DNA of 59,575 nucleotides from an uncultured Lachnospiraceae bacterium (GTDB lineage: Bacteria; Bacillota; Clostridia; Lachnospirales; Lachnospiraceae): contig CAJUTU010000022.1 of NCBI GenBank assembly GCA_910589385.1, positions 1 to 59,575 of the forward strand, read 5' to 3'. Position 1 is the stretch's first letter. Every line of letters starts with the position of its first letter. Below, piece by piece: positions 40,643 through 49,403 of the stretch. The notes under the pieces are model-generated. The model worked only from the letters and a program-made list of their open reading frames with translations, was not told the DNA's origin and searched no databases. Both the position numbers and the translations under genes were made by a program.

Positions 40643-40671
40643 TTGCGCCCTGCGGTTTTCTGTGCTATACT
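40643..40671 (+). promoter_or_regulatory. rpsB-tsf promoter
   Basis: TTGCGC (40643-40648), 17 bp, TATACT (40666-40671). It begins 9 bp after the GlpP stop. Confidence 0.75.
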
Positions 40672-40677
40672 ACTACC

Positions 40678-40791
40678 GTTGTAAAAAACACGTATGTGGA
40701 TGTTTCCGCAGGTGCCTAAGCCTGTAAGGACAGGACGGTTTCGGAAAAGATGAAGCATATGGAAGACTAAAACCAAACGGAGGAAAGAAAC
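40678..40791 (+). promoter_or_regulatory. structured leader of rpsB
   Basis: About 115 nt of untranslated leader containing the hairpin CCTGT (40721-40725), AAGG, ACAGG (40730-40734), flanked by TTTCCGCAGG on the left and GGTTTCGGAA on the right that may close an outer stem. S2 autoregulates rpsB-tsf in several bacteria, so this is a candidate target; it is not a family I can name. Confidence 0.4.
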
Positions 40792-41529
40792 ATGAGCGTT
40801 ATTTCAATGAAGCAGCTTTTAGAAGCAGGTGTTCATTTTGGACATCAGACAAGAAGATGGAACCCTAAGATGGCTCCTTACATTTATACGGAGAGGAACG
40901 GCATCTATATCATCGACCTGCAGAAGTCTGTAGGGATGGTTGACGAGGCTTATCAGGCAGTAGCTGATATTGTGGCAGAGGGCGGTACTGTCCTGTTCGT
41001 AGGGACAAAAAAGCAGGCACAGGACGCGATCCGTACAGAAGCAGAGCGCTGCGGCATGTTCTATGTGAATGAGAGATGGCTGGGCGGTATGCTTACCAAC
41101 TTCAAGACGATCCAGAGCCGTATCCAGAGACTCAAAGACATTGAAAGAATGGAAGAGGACGGAACTTTTGAAGTGCTGCCGAAGAAAGAGGTTATCGAGC
41201 TGAAGAAGGAATGGGCTAAGCTGGAGAAGAACCTGGGCGGTATTAAGGAAATGAAGAGAGTTCCTGACGCAATCTTTATTGTAGATCCGAAGAAGGAAAG
41301 AATCTGTGTTCAGGAAGCACATACACTTGGCATTCCGCTGATCGGAATCTGTGATACGAACTGTGATCCGGAAGAACTGGATTATGTAATTCCGGGTAAT
41401 GATGATGCGATCCGTGCTGTGAAGCTGATCGTTTCCAAGATGGCAGATGCTGTTATCGAGGCAAATCAGGGCGCAGCAGAGGAATATTATGAGGAAGAGG
41501 CAGAAGCAGAGGAAGCCGTAGAAGAATAA
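40792..41529 (+). CDS. rpsB: 30S ribosomal protein S2
   Basis: A 245-residue ribosomal protein. The start MKQLLEAGVHFGHQTRRWNPKMAPYI (positions 6 on) and NERWLGGMLTNFKTI are signature S2 segments; the C-terminus is acidic (EEEAEAEEAVEE). CGGAGGAAAG precedes the ATG. It forms the conserved rpsB-tsf operon with the next gene. Confidence 0.98.
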   Translation: MSVISMKQLLEAGVHFGHQTRRWNPKMAPYIYTERNGIYIIDLQKSVGMVDEAYQAVADIVAEGGTVLFVGTKKQAQDAIRTEAERCGMFYVNERWLGGMLTNFKTIQSRIQRLKDIERMEEDGTFEVLPKKEVIELKKEWAKLEKNLGGIKEMKRVPDAIFIVDPKKERICVQEAHTLGIPLIGICDTNCDPEELDYVIPGNDDAIRAVKLIVSKMADAVIEANQGAAEEYYEEEAEAEEAVEE

Positions 41530-41611
41530 TAGGCTCCTGGAAAATCTTTGTGTCTGAAAGCAGGCGCAGTGGAGATTTCGAGAGACTAAAAAATAGATGG
41601 AGGAATAGATC

Positions 41612-42532
41612 ATGGCAATTACAGCAGGCATGGTAAAAGAATTGAGAGAGATGACAGGCGCAGGCATGATGGACTGCAAGAAAGCTCTCACAGAGACCAA
41701 TGGAGATATTGACGCAGCAATCGAATACCTGAGGAAAAACGGACAGGCGAAAGCAGAGAAGAAAGCCGGAAGAATCGCGGCAGAAGGTATTGTGCGTACC
41801 GTTGTCAGGGATGACAAGATTGCATCTATCGTAGAAGTAAACTCTGAGACAGACTTTGTTGCAAAGAACGCAGATTTCCAGGCATTTGTTGAGGCTGTAG
41901 CTGAGCAGGCAGTAGATACCAGTGCGGCAGATATTGACGCGTTTATGGCAGAAGCATGGAAGGAAGATTCCAGCAAGACGGTAAAAGAAGCTTTGGTAGA
42001 GAAGATTGCAGTCATTGGCGAGAACTTGAATATCAGAAGGTTTGAGCAGGTGAAGACAGACGGCTGTGTCGTATCTTATATCCACGGCGGTGGACGGATC
42101 GGCGTGCTGGTAGTGGCAGATACAGATGTAGTGAATGATAATATTAAGACATGTCTTAAGAATGTAGCAATGCAGGTTGCAGCTATGTATCCGAAGTATG
42201 TGTCCCGTTCCGAAGTTTCTCAGGAATATATGGATCATGAGAAAGAAATCCTCCTTGCCCAGGCTAAGAAGGAGAATCCGGAGAAGCCGGACAACATCAT
42301 TGAGAAGATGATCATTGGGCGTCTGAACAAGGAATTGAAGGAAATCTGCCTGTTAGACCAGGTATATGTTCAGGACAGTGATCTGACTGTTGCAAAATAT
42401 GTGGATAAGGTTGCAAAAGAAAATAATGCAAATGTAACCATCCAGAAGTTCATCCGTTTTGAGACAGGCGAAGGCCTGGAAAAGAAGGTTGATGATTTCG
42501 CGGCTGAGGTAGCTGCTCAGGCTGGAATGTAG
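41612..42532 (+). CDS. tsf: elongation factor Ts
   Basis: A 306-residue nucleotide-exchange factor for EF-Tu. It has the N-terminal UBA-like domain with VKELREMTGAGMMDCKKAL and the core VEVNSETDFVAKNADFQAF that contacts EF-Tu; the C-terminal KFIRFETGEGLEKK is standard. GGAGG lies upstream of the ATG. It is 82 bp downstream of rpsB. Confidence 0.98.
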   Translation: MAITAGMVKELREMTGAGMMDCKKALTETNGDIDAAIEYLRKNGQAKAEKKAGRIAAEGIVRTVVRDDKIASIVEVNSETDFVAKNADFQAFVEAVAEQAVDTSAADIDAFMAEAWKEDSSKTVKEALVEKIAVIGENLNIRRFEQVKTDGCVVSYIHGGGRIGVLVVADTDVVNDNIKTCLKNVAMQVAAMYPKYVSRSEVSQEYMDHEKEILLAQAKKENPEKPDNIIEKMIIGRLNKELKEICLLDQVYVQDSDLTVAKYVDKVAKENNANVTIQKFIRFETGEGLEKKVDDFAAEVAAQAGM

Positions 42533-42563
42533 GATAATTGCATATCGGTCTTAGGACTTTGCA

Positions 42564-42614
42564 GATGCGCAGGTGAGGACGCTGTTTTCAAAATGGATGC
42601 CTTGCCTGCGCATC
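42564..42614 (+). terminator. hairpin after tsf
   Basis: GATGCGCAGG (42564-42573) pairs with CCTGCGCATC (42605-42614) around a 31-nt loop. No T run follows, so it may be a weak or factor-dependent end or a processing site. Confidence 0.45.
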
Positions 42615-42699
42615 CGTGTAATCTGGCATTGTTCTGTCAGGTTGCATCCATGCATAAAAATGATAATGAGTGTATGATTGTAGCAAGAGGGAGGTTACC

Positions 42700-43893
42700 A
42701 TGAGTAAAATTTTTAAAAGCCTGCCGTTTCGGCTTCTTTTGGGAGTAGTGGCAGGAATCCTGATCGGGCAGGTTGCAAATGAGACGGTAATGAATGTGGT
42801 AGTGACCGTTAAGTACGTTTTAGGACAGTTGATCACATTCTGTGTTCCGCTGATCGTGATTGGTTTTATCGCTCCGTCTATCACAAAATTGGGGAATAAT
42901 GCTTCACGGATTCTTGGGGTCGCAGTGACATGCGCTTACGTTTCTTCGATCCTGGCAGCGCTTCTGTCCATGGCTGCAGGGTATGGCCTGATTCCGCATC
43001 TTTCCATTGCATCTGACGTGGAGGGATTAAAAGAACTGCCGGAGGTCGTATTCCAGCTTGATATTCCGCAGATCATGCCTGTCATGAGCGCGCTGGTATT
43101 TTCCGTATTGATCGGTCTGGCGGCTACATGGACAAAGGCGATGACAATTACCCGGATCTTAGATGAATTTCAGAAGATCGTGCTGGAAATCGTAAAAAAG
43201 ATTGTCATTCCGCTTTTGCCAATATTTATTGCATTTACATTTTGCTCCTTATCTTATGAGGGGACGATCACGAAACAGCTTCCGGTATTTATCAAGGTCG
43301 TGCTGGTTGTCATGGTGGGGCACTTTATCTGGATGGCAATACTCTATGCGGTTGGAGGTGTATATTCCGGAACCAATCCGTTCTATGTGATCCGGAATTA
43401 CGGACCGGCGTATATTACTGCAGTGGGGACCATGTCCTCGGCGGCAACTCTTGCCGTTGCCTTGAACTGTGCGAAAAAGTCAGAGCCTGCGCTTCGGGAT
43501 GATATGGTGGACTTTGGAATTCCATTGTTTGCCAATATCCATCTCTGCGGCTCTGTACTGACAGAAGTGTTTTTTGTTATGACGGTATCTAAGATTCTGT
43601 ATGGAACCATGCCGTCTCCGGGAACCATGGTTTTGTTCTGCCTGCTGCTGGGTGTCTTTGCAATCGGAGCGCCAGGCGTGCCGGGAGGAACGGTGATGGC
43701 TTCTCTGGGATTGATCACCGGAGTGCTTGGATTTGACGAGAGCGGTACCGCACTGATGCTGACCATCTTTGCATTGCAGGACAGCTTTGGTACAGCCTGC
43801 AATGTAACGGGCGACGGCGCATTGACGATGATCCTGACCGGGTATGTGAAGAGGCATCACATTGAGAAGCAGGAGATCCGGATTGATTTTTAA
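42700..43893 (+). CDS. sodium:dicarboxylate/amino-acid symporter (SDF family)
   Basis: A 397-residue membrane carrier of the DctA/GltP/SstT superfamily. It has eight or so transmembrane segments with two re-entrant loops; the Ser-rich loop reads TMSSAATLAVAL and the substrate-site region FALQDSFGTACNVTGDGA with the conserved Asn and Asp. The transported substrate (glutamate, aspartate, serine/threonine or C4-acid) cannot be read. ATG 42700 is chosen with AGAGGGAGG 5 bp upstream. It is a single gene. Confidence 0.9.
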   Translation: MSKIFKSLPFRLLLGVVAGILIGQVANETVMNVVVTVKYVLGQLITFCVPLIVIGFIAPSITKLGNNASRILGVAVTCAYVSSILAALLSMAAGYGLIPHLSIASDVEGLKELPEVVFQLDIPQIMPVMSALVFSVLIGLAATWTKAMTITRILDEFQKIVLEIVKKIVIPLLPIFIAFTFCSLSYEGTITKQLPVFIKVVLVVMVGHFIWMAILYAVGGVYSGTNPFYVIRNYGPAYITAVGTMSSAATLAVALNCAKKSEPALRDDMVDFGIPLFANIHLCGSVLTEVFFVMTVSKILYGTMPSPGTMVLFCLLLGVFAIGAPGVPGGTVMASLGLITGVLGFDESGTALMLTIFALQDSFGTACNVTGDGALTMILTGYVKRHHIEKQEIRIDF

Positions 43894-43970
43894 AGGAACT
43901 CTTTGAGTATGTAAGGACGGTATGGAAATAACTTGTGCAGTGGTTGAGACAGGTCAAAAGCTGCGGTTTT

Positions 43971-44849
43971 CTACACCGTTTCCTGTAATAATTCCGAATT
44001 CTGCAGTGTGGGATTGAAAGCGTCCTGCATTGTACGGATCGGACGGATATCCAGAACGTAATCAGAGGTAAGCTGCCGGGGAGATATGCCTGTGATATCT
44101 TTAAATATCCGGTTGAAATGCCGGATGGTATTAAATCCGCATTGAGTGGACACCTCGGTAACAGACAGACGGGATGGATTGTCCTGGAGCATTTCAATGG
44201 CATGTTCCATCTTCACGATATTCAGGTATTGGGAAAATGTCATGCCGGATATTTTACGGAAAAATTTTGAAAAATAGGGTTCGGAGAGGCCCATAAAAGC
44301 AGCTGCATCAGAAAATGTGATGTAGCTGTATTTATTTTCAATCTCATCCAGCAGATTTTTATAATTGGAAATAGCAGTACCTTCTTCTTTGGCTGTTTTT
44401 TCAACAAGGTCTTCTCCGCGGAAAATCTGTATCATCAAGGATGCAATCGCTTCCCTGCATTGCAGTTCAAAAAAGGGAGGACGATCACTCAGTTCCCGGC
44501 GGATTCCGGCGAAACATTCTTTAATCGGATAAGCGTGCTCCAGCTTTGCACGTTTTAGGCGGTATCTGCTTACAAGGTCATGGATGATGGCAGAATCAAA
44601 CAATGCCATTCCTACGATACTGCCTTCTTCGCTTTTGATATAATGGATATCCTGGCTGTTTAAAAAAACAGCATCCCCGGAATCCAAAGAATATTCCTGA
44701 TGGTTATGGGAAATAAAGGTTTTTCCGCGTTCAATATAAATCAATTCACTTTCCAGATGCCAGTGTGGGAGGTTATGCAGGTTGCGGTAGCGTCCCACCC
44801 ATACTCGTTCTTTTCCTTCATAACTGCGTTTTTCAAAATTTGCTAACAT
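43971..44849 (-). CDS. AraC-family regulator with cupin sensor
   Basis: A 292-residue regulator. The N-terminal cupin (~20-100; NLPHWHLESELIYIERGKTFISHN) should bind a sugar, and the C-terminal double helix-turn-helix (~190-285) has DAAAFMGLSEPYFSKFFRK and VSTQCGFNTIRHFNRIFK. It is divergent from araB-araD-araA with 300 bp between starts, so it probably controls arabinose genes. Its own start has only a weak AAAGGT site. Confidence 0.9.
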   Translation of the reverse strand: MLANFEKRSYEGKERVWVGRYRNLHNLPHWHLESELIYIERGKTFISHNHQEYSLDSGDAVFLNSQDIHYIKSEEGSIVGMALFDSAIIHDLVSRYRLKRAKLEHAYPIKECFAGIRRELSDRPPFFELQCREAIASLMIQIFRGEDLVEKTAKEEGTAISNYKNLLDEIENKYSYITFSDAAAFMGLSEPYFSKFFRKISGMTFSQYLNIVKMEHAIEMLQDNPSRLSVTEVSTQCGFNTIRHFNRIFKDITGISPRQLTSDYVLDIRPIRTMQDAFNPTLQNSELLQETV

Positions 44850-45149
44850 ATAAATGGACCTTTTTTGCCTGGGACAGCAATTTTCAGAGTTTTCTGCCGC
44901 TTTGGATCGCTACTATATATTTTAGTCTATAGATTAATAAATGTCCATAACAAGACAACAATTTTCTTTCTATATTGGAAATTCTGCGTTATACTAAAAG
45001 TTAGAAAAAATAGGAGAGATGAACGTGAAAAGGCATTGTATATAGACGGCGGTCATTTCATGCCAGATATATAGAAATTTGTGCAGGATGCCTAAATGAA
45101 GTAAAAAGTGTAAGAAGCAGCAAAAACAAAACAGGGAAGGAGAATTTAC
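44850..45149. promoter_or_regulatory. divergent araC-like/araB control region
   Basis: A TATACT (~44990) reads toward araB with a poor -35 region, which suits activation by an AraC protein. An AT-rich stretch TATATATTTTAGTCTATAG (~44915-44933) lies near the middle and could serve the regulator gene. No clear direct repeats of AraC half-sites were found by eye. No gene is supported here. Confidence 0.45.
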
Positions 45150-46751
45150 ATGATGGACAAAATGAAAACAGCGGAAGTAATCCGCACCGGTCAGACGGTA
45201 TTGGGGATCGAGTTTGGTTCTACGCGGATTAAGGCAGTATTGGTAGATGAGAATAATGTTCCGATTGCTTCTGGCGGACATGATTGGGAGAACAGTTTTG
45301 AGGACAATATCTGGACCTATTCCATGGAGGATATCTGGACAGGGCTTCAAGATTGCTATGGAAAACTGAAGGAAGATGTCCAGGATCAGTATGGCGTGGA
45401 ATTAACGGCTCTGGGAAGTATCGGGTTCAGCGGTATGATGCATGGGTATCTGCCGTTTGATGGGGAAGGGAAACTGCTCACACCGTTTCGTACATGGAGG
45501 AACACGATCACCGGACAGGCTTCGGAACAGCTTTCAGAAGTATTCCGGTTCCATATTCCCCAGCGCTGGAGTATCGCGCACCTGTATCAGGCTATTTTAA
45601 ATGGGGAGGAGCATGTGAAGGATATCCGTTTCCTGACAACGCTGGCAGGCTATATCCATTGGCAGCTGACAGGGGAAAAGGTGATCGGTATCGGAGAAGC
45701 TGCGGGCATGTTCCCGATTGACTCGGATGCAAAGGATTTTCATGGCGAGATGTTGAAGCAGTTTGATGAACGGATCCAGGACAAAGGATTTCCGTGGAAG
45801 GTTGGGGAGATTCTTCCAAAGGTGCTGGTTGCGGGAGAGTCTGCAGGTGTTCTGACCGAGGAAGGCGCAAAGCTTCTGGATGTCAGTGGAAAGCTTCAAA
45901 GTGGAATTCCGCTCTGTCCTCCTGAGGGAGATGCGGGAACCGGTATGGCAGCGACCAACAGCGTGGCGGTGCGTACAGGAAATGTCTCTGCCGGGACCAG
46001 TGTATTTGCAATGGCGGTGCTGGAGAAAGCCTTGTCCAGGCCTTATGAGGAAATCGACATGGTGACCACGCCGACAGGAGAACCGGTGGCGATGGTACAC
46101 TGCAACAATTGTACTTCGGACCTAAACGCATGGGTGAACCTGTTTAAAGAAGGCTTAGAAGCATTTGGGGCGAAAGTGGATATGAATACTCTGTATGGGA
46201 CTTTATATCGTAAGGCCCTGGAAGGGGATCCGGATTGCGGCGGAATGCTGGCATACAATTATTTTTCAGGAGAGCATATTACCGGATTTGAAGAGGGAAG
46301 GCCGTTGTTTGTCCGCAGGCCAGACAGCAAGTTTAACCTGGCGAATTTTATGCGTGTGCATTTGTTTACATCACTGGGCGCTTTGAAGACAGGTATGGAC
46401 ATTTTGATGAAAGAGGAACATGTGCAGCTTGACAAAATGCTGGGGCATGGCGGATTGTTTAAGACGAAGGGCGTCGGACAGCAGATCATGGCGGCAGCGA
46501 TCGATACCCCGGTCTTTGTGATGGAGACAGCCGGAGAAGGCGGCGCATGGGGGATGGCGCTTCTTGCTTCTTATATGAAAAATAAAGGACAGGAGGAATC
46601 CCTGGCGGATTATCTGGCACAGAAGGTATTCCACGGAGAAGAAGGAGAGAGTATTGCTCCTAAGGCAGAGGATGTCAGCAGCTTTGAAGAATTCATGATC
46701 CGCTATAAAGCAGGGCTTTCGATTGAACGTGCGGCGGTGGAAAATCTGTAG
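45150..46751 (+). CDS. araB: FGGY-family kinase, probable L-ribulokinase
   Basis: A 533-residue sugar kinase that should phosphorylate L-ribulose to L-ribulose 5-phosphate. The N-terminal phosphate loop is LGIEFGSTRIKAVLVD; GFSGMMHGYLPFDGEG, and the FGGY-type C-terminal LGHGGLFKTKGVGQQIMA and ETAGEGGAWGMALLA are present. It belongs to the Clostridia FGGY branch that differs from E. coli AraB; the assignment rests mainly on the araD and araA neighbours. GAAGGAG precedes the ATG. Confidence 0.85.
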   Translation: MMDKMKTAEVIRTGQTVLGIEFGSTRIKAVLVDENNVPIASGGHDWENSFEDNIWTYSMEDIWTGLQDCYGKLKEDVQDQYGVELTALGSIGFSGMMHGYLPFDGEGKLLTPFRTWRNTITGQASEQLSEVFRFHIPQRWSIAHLYQAILNGEEHVKDIRFLTTLAGYIHWQLTGEKVIGIGEAAGMFPIDSDAKDFHGEMLKQFDERIQDKGFPWKVGEILPKVLVAGESAGVLTEEGAKLLDVSGKLQSGIPLCPPEGDAGTGMAATNSVAVRTGNVSAGTSVFAMAVLEKALSRPYEEIDMVTTPTGEPVAMVHCNNCTSDLNAWVNLFKEGLEAFGAKVDMNTLYGTLYRKALEGDPDCGGMLAYNYFSGEHITGFEEGRPLFVRRPDSKFNLANFMRVHLFTSLGALKTGMDILMKEEHVQLDKMLGHGGLFKTKGVGQQIMAAAIDTPVFVMETAGEGGAWGMALLASYMKNKGQEESLADYLAQKVFHGEEGESIAPKAEDVSSFEEFMIRYKAGLSIERAAVENL

Positions 46752-46815
46752 TAAGGATCTAGTATAACCCGATTTAAATACCTTTCTATTTCACGCAGGA
46801 TAAATTTTCATCTGT

Positions 46816-46843
46816 ACAGCAGACAAGGGCTGTGATCTGCTGT
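46816..46843 (+). promoter_or_regulatory. araB-araD intergenic hairpin
   Basis: ACAGCAGA (46816-46823) pairs exactly with TCTGCTGT (46836-46843). It lies in a 133-bp gap and has no T tract; a processing or stability element that tunes araB against araDA is possible. Confidence 0.4.
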
Positions 46844-46884
46844 CTGGAATATTTGCATTTATAAAGGAAAAGGAGATATAAAAA

Positions 46885-47586
46885 ATGCTGGAACAATTAA
46901 AACAACAGGTTTATGAAGCAAATATGCTTCTTCCGAAATATGGCCTGGTTACTTTTACATGGGGAAATGTCAGTGGGATTGACAGGGAATCCGGGCTGTT
47001 TGTCATCAAACCGAGCGGGGTGGAATATGACACTCTGACACCGGACGATATGGTCGTGGTAGATTTGGATGGGAATAAGGTGGAAGGAAGGTATAATCCA
47101 TCTTCCGATACAGCTACACACCGGATCCTTTACAGCCGTTTTCCCAAAATCGGCGGAATCGTACATACCCACTCGCCTTGGGCTACAAGCTGGGCTCAGG
47201 CAGGGAGGGATATCCCCTGTTATGGGACGACCCATGCCGACTACATTTATGGCGAAGTTCCCTGTGTCCGGAATCTGAACAAAGAGGAAATCGAGGAAGC
47301 CTACGAATTGAATACAGGTATTTTGATCGCGGATGATTTTGAGCGCAGAAGGAAGGACTATCTTGCCGTTCCGGCAGTGCTCTGTAAAAACCATGGCCCG
47401 TTTACCTGGGGCAAGGATGCCCATGAGGCGGTCCACAATGCGGTGGTACTGGAAGAGGTTGCGAAGATGGCCTTTCGCTGTGAGCAGCTCAACCCGGATA
47501 ACAGGCCGGCTCCCCAGGAACTGCAGGATAAGCATTATTACCGTAAGCATGGCGCGAATGCCTATTATGGACAGCAGAAGCAGTAG
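46885..47586 (+). CDS. araD: L-ribulose-5-phosphate 4-epimerase
   Basis: A 233-residue class II aldolase-like zinc enzyme making D-xylulose 5-phosphate. Metal ligands are the two His in VHTHSPWAT and a third near the C-terminal domain (HNAVVLEEVAKMA). Other markers are TWGNVSGIDRE, IKPSGVEY, SSDTATH and CKNHGPFTWGKDAHEAV. AAAAGGAGA precedes the ATG. Confidence 0.96.
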   Translation: MLEQLKQQVYEANMLLPKYGLVTFTWGNVSGIDRESGLFVIKPSGVEYDTLTPDDMVVVDLDGNKVEGRYNPSSDTATHRILYSRFPKIGGIVHTHSPWATSWAQAGRDIPCYGTTHADYIYGEVPCVRNLNKEEIEEAYELNTGILIADDFERRRKDYLAVPAVLCKNHGPFTWGKDAHEAVHNAVVLEEVAKMAFRCEQLNPDNRPAPQELQDKHYYRKHGANAYYGQQKQ

Positions 47587-47652
47587 ATTTTTAACATGTG
47601 AATGTATCTGGAAACAGCTTATAGATTCATGAAAAAGGAGGAGTTGTTCATC

Positions 47653-49149
47653 ATGGAACAGAAAGCTTATAAATTTTGGTTTTGCACAGGTTCACAGGAT
47701 CTTTATGGAGACGAATGCCTTGCCCATGTGGCTGAGCATTCCCGTATCATTGTGGATGCATTGAATGCGTCGGGAAATCTTCCCTATGAAGTGGTGTGGA
47801 AACCGACTTTGATCACAAACGAACTAATCCGCAGGACATTTAATGAGGCAAATATGGATGAAGCATGTGTCGGCGTGATCACATGGATGCATACGTTTTC
47901 ACCGGCAAAGTCCTGGATCTTAGGATTGCAGGAATACCGCAAGCCTCTGCTTCACCTGCATACCCAGTTTAATCAGGAGATTCCGTATGATACGATTGAT
48001 ATGGATTTTATGAATGAGAATCAGTCCGCCCATGGAGACAGGGAGTATGGACATATTTTCAGCCGTCTTGGCATGGAGAGGAAAGTCGTTGTTGGATTCT
48101 GGGGAGACGAAGCTGTCCAGAAGAAAATCGGTTCCTGGATGCGCACTGCAGTGGGGGTGATCGAGAGCAGCCATGTACGCGTCATGCGTATTGCGGACAA
48201 TATGCGCAATGTGGCGGTGACCGAAGGAGACAAGGTGGAGGCTCAGATCCAGTTTGGCTGGGAAATTGATGCTTATCCGGTAAATGAGATCGTGGAAAGC
48301 GTGGATGCGGTCTCTAAGGCAGATATAGATACGCTTGTGGAGGAATATTATAGTAAATATGAGATTCTTCTGGAAGGACGAGATGAAAAAGAATTCCGGG
48401 AGCATGTAGCGGTTCAGGCAGGAATTGAGATTGGATTTGAAAGGTTTCTGGAGGAAAAAGGGTATCAGGCGATCGTGACTCATTTCGGAGATCTGGGCGG
48501 ATTGAAGCAGCTTCCGGGACTGGCGATCCAAAGGCTGATGGAAAAAGGCTATGGATTCGGCGGGGAAGGAGACTGGAAGACGGCAGCCATGGTGCGTATC
48601 ATGAAGATTATGACACAGGGAATGAAGGATGCCAAAGGAACTTCCTTTATGGAGGATTATACCTATAATCTGGTTCCCGGAAAAGAGGGGATCCTGCAGG
48701 CTCATATGCTGGAAGTATGCCCGACGATCGCAGAGGGGCCGATCAGTATTAAAGAACAGCCGTTATCCATGGGAAACAGGGAAGATCCGGCGCGTCTTGT
48801 ATTTACCTCAAAGACAGGGCCGGCAGTAGCGACATCCCTGATCGATCTGGGAGACCGTTTCCGTCTGATCATCAATGATGTGGACTGCAAAAAGGTTGAG
48901 AAACCAATGCCAAAGCTTCCGGTGGCAACCGCATTCTGGACACCGCAGCCGAACCTGCAGACAGGCGCAGAAGCGTGGATCCTGGCAGGCGGCGCACATC
49001 ATACGGCATTCTCCTATGATCTGACATCAGAGCAGATGGGGGACTGGGCCAATGCAATGGGGATTGAAGCAGTGTATATTGATAAGGATACGACAATCCG
49101 GCAGTTTAAGAATGAATTGCGGTGGAATGCGCTGGCGTATCGGAAATAA
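47653..49149 (+). CDS. araA: L-arabinose isomerase
   Basis: A 498-residue manganese-dependent isomerase of L-arabinose to L-ribulose. It begins MEQKAYKFWFCTGSQDLYGDE and carries WMHTFSPAKSWI, LHLHTQFNQEIPYDTIDMDFMN and the metal-site region (LGGLKQLPGLAIQRLMEKGYGFGGEGDWKTAAM, given here by its key blocks GGLKQLPG and GFGGEGDWK). ATG 47653 is chosen with AAGGAGGAG 9 bp upstream. It completes araBDA. Confidence 0.97.
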   Translation: MEQKAYKFWFCTGSQDLYGDECLAHVAEHSRIIVDALNASGNLPYEVVWKPTLITNELIRRTFNEANMDEACVGVITWMHTFSPAKSWILGLQEYRKPLLHLHTQFNQEIPYDTIDMDFMNENQSAHGDREYGHIFSRLGMERKVVVGFWGDEAVQKKIGSWMRTAVGVIESSHVRVMRIADNMRNVAVTEGDKVEAQIQFGWEIDAYPVNEIVESVDAVSKADIDTLVEEYYSKYEILLEGRDEKEFREHVAVQAGIEIGFERFLEEKGYQAIVTHFGDLGGLKQLPGLAIQRLMEKGYGFGGEGDWKTAAMVRIMKIMTQGMKDAKGTSFMEDYTYNLVPGKEGILQAHMLEVCPTIAEGPISIKEQPLSMGNREDPARLVFTSKTGPAVATSLIDLGDRFRLIINDVDCKKVEKPMPKLPVATAFWTPQPNLQTGAEAWILAGGAHHTAFSYDLTSEQMGDWANAMGIEAVYIDKDTTIRQFKNELRWNALAYRK

Positions 49150-49191
49150 AAGAAAAGGGCATAAGGCTGTGCGGCCGCAGCTATAAAGGTA

Positions 49192-49227
49192 AAAAAATCC
49201 ATGAGACAGTTTCATGGATTTTTTTTA
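49192..49227 (+). terminator. ara operon terminator
   Basis: AAAAAATCCATGA pairs with TTCATGGATTTTTT around a 6-nt loop, ending in a run of eight T. Confidence 0.9.
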
Positions 49228-49285
49228 TTGTAAGTATTTCAGGAATTTCCGGCAAAAAAAATCGTATTTTTGTGATTATTTATAA

Positions 49286-49314
49286 TTGAATGTAGATGGA
49301 TTCTTTCATATAAT
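49286..49314 (+). promoter_or_regulatory. promoter of MATE exporter
   Basis: TTGAAT (49286-49291), 17 bp, TATAAT (49309-49314), 89 bp before the ATG. Confidence 0.75.
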
Positions 49315-49403
49315 AGAACCCGTGCACTTTTTTGAGAATGCTATGCCGGGGGTAAACGGTATAGGATTCTCCGGCACAAATAGTGGAAAAGGAGGATGGA
49401 CTT

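Noticed and set aside
40643..40791. T-box or known riboswitch before rpsB
   Set aside because: No T-box consensus or other riboswitch core was recognised; kept only as an unclassified leader.
42670..42699. Longer start for the SDF symporter
   Set aside because: AGAGGGAGG is placed for ATG 42700 and the extra residues are not hydrophobic or conserved in type.
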